Assembly (NCBI GenBank): GCA_016875155.1
Contig: VGSD01000171.1
Coordinates: 1 to 6,473, forward strand
DNA: 6,473 nucleotides
Source: Deltaproteobacteria bacterium
GTDB lineage: Bacteria > Desulfobacterota > BSN033 > UBA1163
Reading direction: 5' to 3'
How positions within the stretch are numbered: position 1 is the first letter of the stretch; the number at the start of each line of letters is the position of its first letter. Position numbers and translations under genes: made by a program. Under the pieces are notes generated by a model. That model was not told the DNA's origin. It made no database searches and saw only the letters and a list, made by a program, of their open reading frames with translations. Shown here in pieces: positions 1-4,910 of the stretch.

Positions 1-215
1 GTAGGGCCGAGAAGGGTGCCCGCGGGGAAATAACGGATTTTCAGCTGACCCCCGGAGCGGGCTTCAAGATCCTTAATAAATTCTTCGCAGATTTTTGATT
101 GTCTGGATGGAACCGGGAAAAAATTGCTCCATTTTAGTTCAGTGACCCCGAAAACGATCGAAGGCACTAATGTGATGATTAGGATCGAACAGATCAAAAC
201 GCCCTTTATTTTCAT
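1..215 (-). CDS. dctP: TRAP transporter substrate-binding protein, DctP family (N-terminal part, runs off window)
   Basis: Only the first 71 codons are in the window; the gene continues past position 1. Translating the reverse strand from the ATG at 215 gives a protein that starts MKIKGVLICSILIITLVPS. This is a short basic N-terminus and a hydrophobic stretch to about residue 23, as expected of a Sec signal peptide. After it comes a mature part with KWSNFFPVP and later AGTLLGP. These match the first strand and loop of DctP-type periplasmic binding proteins and line up with FFPAP and GGTLTP in the complete DctP at 3311-4327, so the two are paralogues of one subfamily. The start is supported by AGGAGGAA on the reverse strand (223-230), 7 nt upstream. 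The family captures carboxylates, often organic or aromatic acids, in the periplasm for a DctQM permease. Membrane subunits may follow outside the window. The ligase gene lies 159 nt upstream on the same strand, so co-transcription is likely. Confidence 0.88.
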   Translation of the reverse strand, partial: MKIKGVLICSILIITLVPSIVFGVTELKWSNFFPVPSRQSKICEEFIKDLEARSGGQLKIRYFPAGTLLGP

Positions 216-222
216 ATGACAG

Positions 223-230
223 TTCCTCCT
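223..230 (-). promoter_or_regulatory. Ribosome binding site fixing the start of the partial dctP
   Basis: The reverse strand reads AGGAGGAA, followed by 7 nt and then ATG at 215. It decides the start of a gene that would otherwise be hard to call because it is cut by the window edge. Confidence 0.85.
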
Positions 231-327
231 ATAAAAAGTTTTAAACCTTTCTAATTTGAACACCTCATTGGGTTACCTTAAGTAATTCAGCCTCACCTCC
301 CTTCCATCGTTTATTAACCCCGTCTCG

Positions 328-350
328 CCTCCCCTTAAATTAAGGGGAGG
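328..350. repeat. 23-bp near-perfect palindrome after the ligase gene
   Basis: Arms CCTCCCCTTAA (328-338) and TTAAGGGGAGG (340-350) are perfect reverse complements around a single central base. The palindrome lies 24 nt past the ligase stop codon. Neither strand has a T-run straight after the stem: the forward strand continues GATAAAAAG and the reverse strand CGAGACGGGG. It is therefore not a canonical intrinsic terminator. It may be a dispersed palindromic repeat or an mRNA 3'-end stabiliser between the ligase and the partial dctP. The rest of the 216-374 gap shows no convincing promoter for the partial dctP. Confidence 0.7.
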
Positions 351-374
351 GATAAAAAGTGGAATAGAGTGCAG

Positions 375-2051
375 TTAAATTTTACCTTCCTTTTTCAGTT
401 TCTCTTTGATGTCCTCCCTCAGCCGTTTCTTATCAACTTTTCCGACATTGGTGAGAGGGATTTCATCAATCATCTCGATTCGCTCCGGAAGATAGAGCAC
501 CGAAGTCTTTTTTCCCCTGAGATGAGCGATCAATTCCTCAAAGATAATCGTTTCGCCCCTTTTGGGTTTGATAAAAGCACAGACTTTCTCCCCGAGGACA
601 GGGTCTGGCATGCCAACTACAGATACCTGTTCCACCTTGGGGTAGTCGCCGATCAAATCCTCCACTTCCCTGGCGCTGATATTTTCTCCTCCCCGGATGA
701 TGATGTCTTTCTTCCGGCCTGTGATGATGAGTCGGCCTTCCGGGTCGAGTTTGGCAATATCCCCTGTGCGCAAGAAACCCTCTAACGTGAAGGCCTCGCG
801 ATTTTCAGCCTCCGCCTTATAGTATCCGCGAAAAATGCATGGCCCTCTCACCACCAACTCTCCCTCCACTCCTCGAGGGAGGTCATTTCCATTCGCATCG
901 ATCACTTTGAATTCATCGTAAGGACAGACAGGCCAACCCACGGTATGAAACACCACTTCATCCGTATCCTGATAACGTGTCTGGGTGCAGGGACCTTCGG
1001 ACATACCGAAGACATTAAAAAATTTACACTTCAATTGATCATAGATTTTTCTAATCAATTCCGGAGGCATGCGGGAGCCGCCGGTAGCGATCACCTTTAG
1101 TGAAGAGACATCGTAGCGTTCCAATTCCGGGAAGTCGATGATCTGTTGAACCTGAGCCACGGCCAGGATCGTCGTGGTCACCTTTTCCTTTTCGATTGCT
1201 TCGAGAATGTCTTTAGGGCGGGTCGAAGGGAGTACCACCACTTTTCCTCCTGTGAGGAAAGATGGATTTAAAGAGACCTCAGTGGCCATATTGTGGGTTA
1301 GGGGGGTGGCGATCAAAGTGACATCATGGGGGCTTCGTTCCCATGCTTTGGCCCGATAATCGAAGTTACAGAAATAGTCATTATGGGCGCGAGGTACGAG
1401 TTTAGGAAGGCCTGTTGTTCCTCCTGTTGGCATGAGATGACAGATCTCATCGGGATCGGGCCTGTGGGACTGGAGGTAATCTTTCGGATACCGTCTGAAG
1501 TCAACCTTTTTCAGGAGGTCATGGAAGGATACGGCTCCTTCGGGTAACGTCTTACGATCCCGGTCCGAGGTTGGATCAATGATAATAATATGTTTTAGAA
1601 GCGGCTCCCGGGATCGTATCCATTCGATCATCGGACGATAATCGATCTTCTCAAACTGCAAAGGGACGATCCATGCCCTGGCCTCAGTGGTCTCACAGAA
1701 ATGTTCAATCTCCCGTTGAGAGAAGCGTGGAATACACATAACGGGGATGGCTCCCATCTTATGGAGCCCATAATAGGCATAGACGAATTCTGCCCAATTC
1801 GGAATCTGGAGCAGAACGCGATCCAGTTTCTGAATGCCGATTTCAAGAAAGGCCAGGGCAGCCCGGTCTGTCTGTTCCCGGAGTTGCTGGAAAGTTAATC
1901 TGACCTCCCCCGAGACAAGCGCCTCCTTATGGGGGTAAAGGTCACAGGTTCGATCCAGCAGCTCTCCCAGAGGGATGTCTAACCACCATCGTTTTCTACG
2001 ATAGAGATCCGCTGATTCTTTTGGAAATGGATTGGCTCCCTGAATTACCAT
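375..2051 (-). CDS. AMP-dependent acyl/aryl-acid ligase (adenylate-forming, EntE/DhbE-like)
   Basis: This 558-residue protein is a full-length member of the ANL superfamily, whose members activate a carboxylic acid with ATP to an acyl-AMP and usually pass it to CoA. Visible core motifs are the phosphate-binding loop TGGTTGLPK (209-217), HN (253-254) in the acid-pocket motif, FGMSEG (348-353), TGD (429-431), the hinge GRKKD (445-449), RGGENIS (453-459), and GK at 537-538 with the expected catalytic lysine K538. The N-terminal stretch IPNWAEFVYAYYGLHKMGA and the sequence around the P-loop resemble 2,3-dihydroxybenzoate- and other aryl-AMP ligases more than long-chain fatty acid ligases. No carrier-protein domain or NRPS gene is nearby, so I infer a catabolic CoA ligase for an imported aromatic or other carboxylic acid. 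The start ATG at 2051 has GGAGAG (2058-2063) 6 nt upstream. It is cytoplasmic, with no signal peptide or membrane segment. The family call is firm; the substrate is unknown. Confidence 0.92.
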   Translation of the reverse strand: MVIQGANPFPKESADLYRRKRWWLDIPLGELLDRTCDLYPHKEALVSGEVRLTFQQLREQTDRAALAFLEIGIQKLDRVLLQIPNWAEFVYAYYGLHKMGAIPVMCIPRFSQREIEHFCETTEARAWIVPLQFEKIDYRPMIEWIRSREPLLKHIIIIDPTSDRDRKTLPEGAVSFHDLLKKVDFRRYPKDYLQSHRPDPDEICHLMPTGGTTGLPKLVPRAHNDYFCNFDYRAKAWERSPHDVTLIATPLTHNMATEVSLNPSFLTGGKVVVLPSTRPKDILEAIEKEKVTTTILAVAQVQQIIDFPELERYDVSSLKVIATGGSRMPPELIRKIYDQLKCKFFNVFGMSEGPCTQTRYQDTDEVVFHTVGWPVCPYDEFKVIDANGNDLPRGVEGELVVRGPCIFRGYYKAEAENREAFTLEGFLRTGDIAKLDPEGRLIITGRKKDIIIRGGENISAREVEDLIGDYPKVEQVSVVGMPDPVLGEKVCAFIKPKRGETIIFEELIAHLRGKKTSVLYLPERIEMIDEIPLTNVGKVDKKRLREDIKEKLKKEGKI

Positions 2052-2057
2052 GGCATG

Positions 2058-2063
2058 CTCTCC
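2058..2063 (-). promoter_or_regulatory. Ribosome binding site of the ligase gene
   Basis: GGAGAG on the reverse strand, 6 nt before the ATG at 2051. An overlapping ATG at 2057-2055 is in another frame and reaches a stop after three codons, so the start at 2051 is preferred. Confidence 0.7.
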
Positions 2064-2098
2064 AATGGAGGGAAAGGTTTTTTTGAGAAGATTGGAAA

Positions 2099-2127
2099 AT
2101 GATAATTTTTATTATTACTTAAGTCAA
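2099..2127 (-). promoter_or_regulatory. Sigma70-like promoter of the ligase gene
   Basis: On the reverse strand TTGACT (2127-2122) is followed by a 17-nt AT-rich spacer and TATCAT (2104-2099). Transcription would start near 2092, giving a leader of about 40 nt to the ATG at 2051. This suggests that the ligase, and probably the TRAP binding protein after it, can be transcribed independently of the flavin reductase gene. The boxes were found by eye; use is inferred. Confidence 0.65.
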
Positions 2128-2153
2128 GGGGAGAGGTTTTTTTCATGTCTTTT

Positions 2154-2276
2154 ACCCCGTTAGAAAGCTCCGCAGCTCTGCTGGGGGGATGGTGGTTGTT
2201 TCCTTTTCAGTCAACACGGGGTTTAATGCCCCGTGTGAGCTTTCCCGTTAGAAAGTTGAAAACTTTCTAACGGGGT
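2154..2276. repeat. Inverted-repeat element between flavin reductase and ligase genes
   Basis: ACCCCGTTAGAAAG (2154-2167) is the exact reverse complement of CTTTCTAACGGGGT (2263-2276), so 123 bp are bounded by perfect 14-bp inverted repeats. Inside lies a further direct copy of the motif, CCCGTTAGAAAGTT (2244-2257), which forms a tight perfect hairpin with 2261-2274. There is also a separate hairpin, ACACGGGG/CCCCGTGT (2214-2221 and 2229-2236). There is no transposase and no clear target duplication. The arrangement resembles a miniature or palindromic intergenic repeat. The right end overlaps the flavin reductase stop codon (2269-2267). Confidence 0.65.
2244..2274. repeat. Perfect 14-bp-arm hairpin overlapping the flavin reductase stop codon
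   Basis: Arms 2244-2257 and 2261-2274 are exact reverse complements with a 3-nt centre (GAA). The TAG of the flavin reductase gene (2269-2267) lies inside the right arm. No T-run follows the stem on the reverse strand (GAAAGCTC follows), so termination by this hairpin would not be canonical. It could protect the mRNA 3' end or be simply part of the surrounding repeat. Confidence 0.75.
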
Positions 2277-2923
2277 TTACCTTCGAGGCCTGCAAGTAGT
2301 GCTTCGTTGCTCCCGGGAATCACCATTTCGAAAATGGACTCCACAGTCGTGTAGTCATAGTAACCGAGCCGGGCTAATGGGCGGATCCGCAATAGGTCAA
2401 TCCGTCCATCCGGAGTGATGAAATCATCTTTAATATGTATAAGGACAACACGACCAATGATTACATCCACTGTGCCCATCGGTCCGTTGCCTGGCAGTCG
2501 CAGCGTGCTGTGATAACAACACTCGAATTGGATCGGGGACTCCGCAACCCGGCAGGGTTTTACCCTAATGGATGGCGCCTTGGTCAAGCCGGCAAGTTCA
2601 AATTCATCCACCTCTGGGGGCACCTCTGCAGCTGACCGGTTGACAACCTCACGCAGGTCGTAGGTGGCCATGTTGTAAACGAATTCCTTGGTTTGTTCGG
2701 CATTGACAACTGAATCCTTCCGCTCCCCACGGGTATTCTGGTTGGCCGCAAACATCACGTAGGGAGGATCGAAGGTCAGGTTCTGGAACTGGCTGTAAGG
2801 CGCCAAATTATGTATCCCTCCGAGGCTGATGGTTGAGATCCAGCCAATGGGTCGGGGTACCACGCAGGACTTAAAAGGATTATGCGGAAGGCCATGGTCA
2901 TTCTTTTCCGGATCGTAATACAT
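2267..2923 (-). CDS. Flavin reductase-like, FMN-binding split-barrel protein (flavoredoxin-like)
   Basis: This 218-residue cytoplasmic protein has the layout of the flavin reductase-like domain family, which binds FMN and passes electrons from NAD(P)H or partner proteins to flavin or to an oxygenase or reductase. Visible signatures are PRPIGWIS (23-30), NLAPYSQF (39-46), DPPYVMF (52-58), KD (69-70), EFVYN (80-84), PIQFEC (130-135), IIGRVVLIHI (155-164) and RPLARLGYYDY (181-191), in the order usual for the family. Length is normal. The frame opens with GTG at 2926 directly followed by ATG at 2923. I chose ATG because AGGAG (2932-2936) lies 8 nt before it and 5 nt before the GTG. The final codons and TAG fall in an inverted repeat, so the C-terminus (about EGKPR) may have been altered by repeat insertion. 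It is transcribed towards the ligase and divergently from the TRAP operon. The physiological partner is not evident. Confidence 0.86.
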   Translation of the reverse strand: MYYDPEKNDHGLPHNPFKSCVVPRPIGWISTISLGGIHNLAPYSQFQNLTFDPPYVMFAANQNTRGERKDSVVNAEQTKEFVYNMATYDLREVVNRSAAEVPPEVDEFELAGLTKAPSIRVKPCRVAESPIQFECCYHSTLRLPGNGPMGTVDVIIGRVVLIHIKDDFITPDGRIDLLRIRPLARLGYYDYTTVESIFEMVIPGSNEALLAGLEGKPR

Positions 2924-2931
2924 CACTCTTT

Positions 2932-2936
2932 CTCCT
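2932..2936 (-). promoter_or_regulatory. Ribosome binding site deciding between GTG and ATG starts
   Basis: AGGAG on the reverse strand, 8 nt from the ATG at 2923 and 5 nt from the GTG at 2926. The 8-nt spacing favours ATG; the two starts differ by one residue. Confidence 0.65.
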
Positions 2937-2963
2937 CATCATATTTTTTAAAGTCATACATTG

Positions 2964-2980
2964 TCTTCGCAGAGCGAAGA
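2964..2980. promoter_or_regulatory. Candidate operator palindrome over the flavin reductase promoter
   Basis: TCTTCGC (2964-2970) and GCGAAGA (2974-2980) are perfect reverse complements around AGA. The palindrome overlaps the -10 box (2982-2977) and the expected transcription start near 2970, a classical place for a repressor site. It would also form a small hairpin at the very 5' end of the transcript. The binding protein is unknown. Confidence 0.5.
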
Positions 2981-3005
2981 TACCCGATTCAAATCCCTTT
3001 GTCAA
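2977..3005 (-). promoter_or_regulatory. Sigma70-like promoter of the flavin reductase gene
   Basis: On the reverse strand TTGACA (3005-3000), a 17-nt spacer and TATCTT (2982-2977). The -35 box is a perfect consensus match. Expected transcription start is near 2970, about 47 nt before the ATG at 2923. Confidence 0.7.
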
Positions 3006-3043
3006 TTTTCTAAAGAACTTTCCGAAAGGATAAAAAATGTCCG

Positions 3044-3088
3044 AAATCTGTAGAATCTTTTTTCAAAAATCTGCGGAATCATTTTTTT
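3044..3088. repeat. Tandem imperfect direct repeat upstream of the TRAP promoter
   Basis: AAATCTGTAGAATC (3044-3057) and AAATCTGCGGAATC (3067-3080) differ at two positions, lie 23 bp apart and are each followed by a T-rich run. The second T-run ends 9 bp before the -35 box at 3098. A further pair, TCCGAAA, occurs at 3021-3027 and 3040-3046. The spacing of about two helical turns and the position suggest an activator site or an UP-like element. Confidence 0.5.
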
Positions 3089-3097
3089 AAAAATGAC

Positions 3098-3125
3098 TTG
3101 ACAAAAATAATCTACCCATTATACT
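3098..3125 (+). promoter_or_regulatory. Sigma70-like promoter of the TRAP operon
   Basis: TTGACA (3098-3103), a 16-nt spacer and TATACT (3120-3125). The -35 box is perfect and the -10 box has five of six consensus bases, with A+T-rich DNA upstream. Transcription would start near 3132, leaving a 5' leader of about 180 nt before the dctP ATG. Confidence 0.75.
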
Positions 3126-3228
3126 TGTTAAAAAATTCTCAATAGAGGAAAACGGTTTAATTCGAATAGTTTCATCCATTTACCGTCTAATAGAGTAGAT
3201 TCCTTGATTGAAGGTTGAAATCAGTTGC

Positions 3229-3240
3229 AAAGGAGGTGAT
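3229..3240 (+). promoter_or_regulatory. Perfect but orphan Shine-Dalgarno sequence in the dctP leader
   Basis: AAAGGAGGTGAT is fully complementary to the usual 16S rRNA 3' end, yet no ATG follows at a usable distance. Frames that could be read from it are a GTG inside the motif (3236) or a CTG at 3242, both in the same frame and ending at TAA 3266-3268, a peptide of at most 10 residues. It may be a ribosome standby site, a leader-peptide signal, or the relic of a lost gene. Confidence 0.5.
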
Positions 3241-3300
3241 TCTGAGAAAAGAGATAGAGTCGAAGTAAGTTCTTTTTAGATAAATGAGGAAAAAATGAAA

Positions 3301-3305
3301 GGAGG
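3301..3305 (+). promoter_or_regulatory. Ribosome binding site of dctP
   Basis: GGAGG within AAAGGAGGA (3298-3306), 5 nt before the ATG at 3311. It is strong and well placed, and fits high expression of the binding protein. Confidence 0.85.
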
Positions 3306-3310
3306 ATCTC

Positions 3311-4327
3311 ATGAGACGTTTTAAGCTTATTTCTTTAGTGTTATGCATTTCAATTCTTGGGTGGTTGCTCTTCGTTTCTTCTGCTTCTGCGCAGATCAAA
3401 CTCAGTTATTCCATCTTCTTCCCGGCACCTCATAAGCATAGTGTGCTGGCTGCGGAATGGGGGAAAGAGATTGAGAAAAGGACCAATGGAAGGGTTGTGG
3501 TCACCATGCATTATGGCGGCACCCTCACTCCTGCCCCCGCGATTTATGACGGAATCGTGAAAGGACTCTCGGATGCCGGGATGTCCGTCTGTGGTTACAC
3601 GCGAGGAAGATTTCCTCTGACCGAGGTGGTGGAACTTCCTCTTGGTCACAAAAGCGGGTGGGCGATTACGAAAACGATCAATGATTACGTCGCCAAATTC
3701 AAGCCAAAGGAATTTGATGATGTGAAGATGATGTATATGCATGCCCATGGGCCCGGACTTCTCCATACTAAAAAAGCTGTTGAAAAACTTGAGGATATGA
3801 AAGGAATGAAGGTTCGCGCCTTTGGCGCGGTCACAAAGATTGTCACCCTCCTCGGAGGAGCTCCTGTAGCCATGGCGATGGGTGAAACCTATGAGGCTTT
3901 AAGCAGAGGCGTCGTCGAAGCTTCGATAGCGCCCTACGAAGCACTTCAGGCATGGAAATGGGGAGAGGTCGTAAAATTTACCACGGAAGCGCCCGGAATG
4001 TATTACAGCTCTGCCTTTTTCATTGCCATGAATAAGGCGAAGTGGGATTCCATCCCTGCGGGTGATCAGAAGATCATCGAACAGATCAACGCCGAATGGA
4101 TTGATAAACATGGAAAGGGTTGGGATGAGATCGATAAGGCAGGAAAGGATTTCACTGTCGGAAGAGGCAATAAGATCATTACCCTTTCCGTGGATGAGAA
4201 CCGAAAATGGGAAAGGACGCTCAAACCCCTCTATGATGAATACGTAAAGAGCATGAAAGATAAGGGTTTACCCGGGGATGAGGCCTTGAGATTCTATCTC
4301 GAATCCATCTATAAATATCAGAAATAG
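3311..4327 (+). CDS. dctP: TRAP transporter substrate-binding protein, DctP family
   Basis: This 338-residue periplasmic protein captures an organic acid and delivers it to the DctQM permease encoded downstream. It begins MRRFKLISLVLCISILGW, a basic and then hydrophobic Sec signal peptide, with a likely signal peptidase I cut after ASA at residue 27. The mature part has typical DctP features: FFPAP (36-40), GGTLTP (69-74), HGPGLLHTKKAVE (146-158), and KGMKVRAFG (164-172). R169 in that last motif matches the conserved arginine that forms the salt bridge to the substrate carboxylate. Then follow APVAMAMGETYEALSRGVVE (184-203) and AMNKAKWDSIP (239-249). Length is normal for the family. The ATG at 3311 has a strong ribosome binding site and gives a complete signal peptide. 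The protein resembles the partial paralogue at 215-1. Substrate is unknown; neighbours suggest a carboxylic acid that becomes a CoA ester. A strong terminator directly after the gene would make this subunit more abundant than the membrane subunits. Confidence 0.96.
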   Translation: MRRFKLISLVLCISILGWLLFVSSASAQIKLSYSIFFPAPHKHSVLAAEWGKEIEKRTNGRVVVTMHYGGTLTPAPAIYDGIVKGLSDAGMSVCGYTRGRFPLTEVVELPLGHKSGWAITKTINDYVAKFKPKEFDDVKMMYMHAHGPGLLHTKKAVEKLEDMKGMKVRAFGAVTKIVTLLGGAPVAMAMGETYEALSRGVVEASIAPYEALQAWKWGEVVKFTTEAPGMYYSSAFFIAMNKAKWDSIPAGDQKIIEQINAEWIDKHGKGWDEIDKAGKDFTVGRGNKIITLSVDENRKWERTLKPLYDEYVKSMKDKGLPGDEALRFYLESIYKYQK

Positions 4328-4335
4328 GACATGGG

Positions 4336-4375
4336 AAAAGGGGAAGGAATCGATTCCTTCCCCTTTTTATTTTTA
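4336..4375 (+). terminator. Strong intrinsic terminator between dctP and dctQ
   Basis: AAAAGGGGAAGGAATC (4336-4351) is followed directly by its exact reverse complement (4352-4367), then by TATTTTTAT, with the stem itself ending in T residues. It begins 8 nt after the dctP stop codon. Within an operon such a structure usually stops most transcripts after the binding-protein gene, giving excess periplasmic protein over membrane subunits. No clear new promoter is visible in 4376-4427, so dctQM probably depends on read-through. Confidence 0.9.
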
Positions 4376-4414
4376 TCCGGTTAACTTCTGTCCATCTCAT
4401 CACTGAAAATTTTT

Positions 4415-4421
4415 AAAGGAG
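4415..4421 (+). promoter_or_regulatory. Ribosome binding site of dctQ
   Basis: AAAGGAG, 6 nt before the ATG at 4428. It confirms that start. Confidence 0.8.
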
Positions 4422-4427
4422 CCATTT

Positions 4428-4910
4428 ATGGGATGGTTTTTAGATAAGGTATCGAAACTCACCCGTGTCATCAATTTCATCGCGGGGGTCAGCCTTTCGT
4501 TCATCATGTTTTTGACGGTTGCCGATATTATCTTGAGGTCGATGAGAAAACCCATCGTCGGGACCTTTGAGATCGTGGCCTTTTCAGGAGCGATCGTCAT
4601 CGGATTTTCCCTTCCTTACACCTCCTGGGTGAAAGGGCATGTCTATACAGATTTCCTTGTTGCACGATTTTCTGAGAAAGTGAGAAACGTTTTTAGCCTA
4701 TTGACAAGGTGTATGGGAATGGTGCTTTTCTTCATTCTCGGGATAGAATTGATCAAGTATGGCTTGGACCTGAGGAGGGCAGGGGAGGTTTCCCCCACGT
4801 TGATGATGCCTTTCTATCCGGTGGCTTATGGATTAGGAGGTTGCAGTTTTATTCAGTGCCTGGTGCTTCTGTGCGACATCTTGAAGATCTCCGGAGGGAA
4901 ACATGAGTGA
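4428..4910 (+). CDS. dctQ: TRAP transporter small permease subunit, DctQ family
   Basis: This 160-residue inner-membrane protein has the four hydrophobic segments of DctQ proteins, at about residues 14-36, 47-67, 88-111 and 126-151. Family-like sequence includes ADIILRSMRKPIVGTFEIV (32-50), a polar loop GHVYTDFLV (70-78), and GEVSPTLMMPFYPVAYG (119-135), where DctQ proteins usually carry a SPTL-x-P segment before the last helix. It forms a complex with DctM; its role in the family is to scaffold and assist the transport subunit rather than form the whole path. The start is supported by AAAGGAG (4415-4421). The stop codon overlaps the beginning of dctM by 8 nt (4903-4910), indicating translational coupling. 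It is translated from transcripts that pass the terminator at 4336-4375. Nothing appears truncated. Confidence 0.94.
   Translation: MGWFLDKVSKLTRVINFIAGVSLSFIMFLTVADIILRSMRKPIVGTFEIVAFSGAIVIGFSLPYTSWVKGHVYTDFLVARFSEKVRNVFSLLTRCMGMVLFFILGIELIKYGLDLRRAGEVSPTLMMPFYPVAYGLGGCSFIQCLVLLCDILKISGGKHE

Larger units (their letters stand above)
2924..3310. other. Divergent intergenic control region
   Basis: This 387-bp stretch separates the leftward flavin reductase gene from the rightward TRAP operon and has no credible gene. From left to right it holds the flavin reductase ribosome binding site, its promoter (2977-3005) with an overlapping palindrome (2964-2980), an AT-rich block with two repeat pairs (3021-3088), the TRAP promoter (3098-3125), and a leader of about 180 nt with a perfect but apparently unused Shine-Dalgarno sequence (3229-3240). 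The two -35 boxes face away from each other with 92 bp between them. That leaves room for a regulator that controls both directions, although no regulator gene is in the window. Confidence 0.75.

Noticed and set aside
328..350. Intrinsic terminator of the ligase gene
   Set aside because: The stem is strong, but no T-run follows it on the reverse strand, so I list it only as a palindrome.
369..785. Forward open frame of 138 codons opposite the end of the ligase gene
   Set aside because: It lies wholly antisense to strongly conserved ligase motifs, has no ribosome binding site and shows no recognisable protein features.
375..2051. Siderophore biosynthesis gene entE or dhbE
   Set aside because: Similarity is at the family level only; no isochorismatase, carrier protein or NRPS gene is nearby, so the symbol is not justified.
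3350..3766. Reverse open frame of 138 codons opposite dctP
   Set aside because: Antisense to a clear DctP gene, without start signals or family resemblance.
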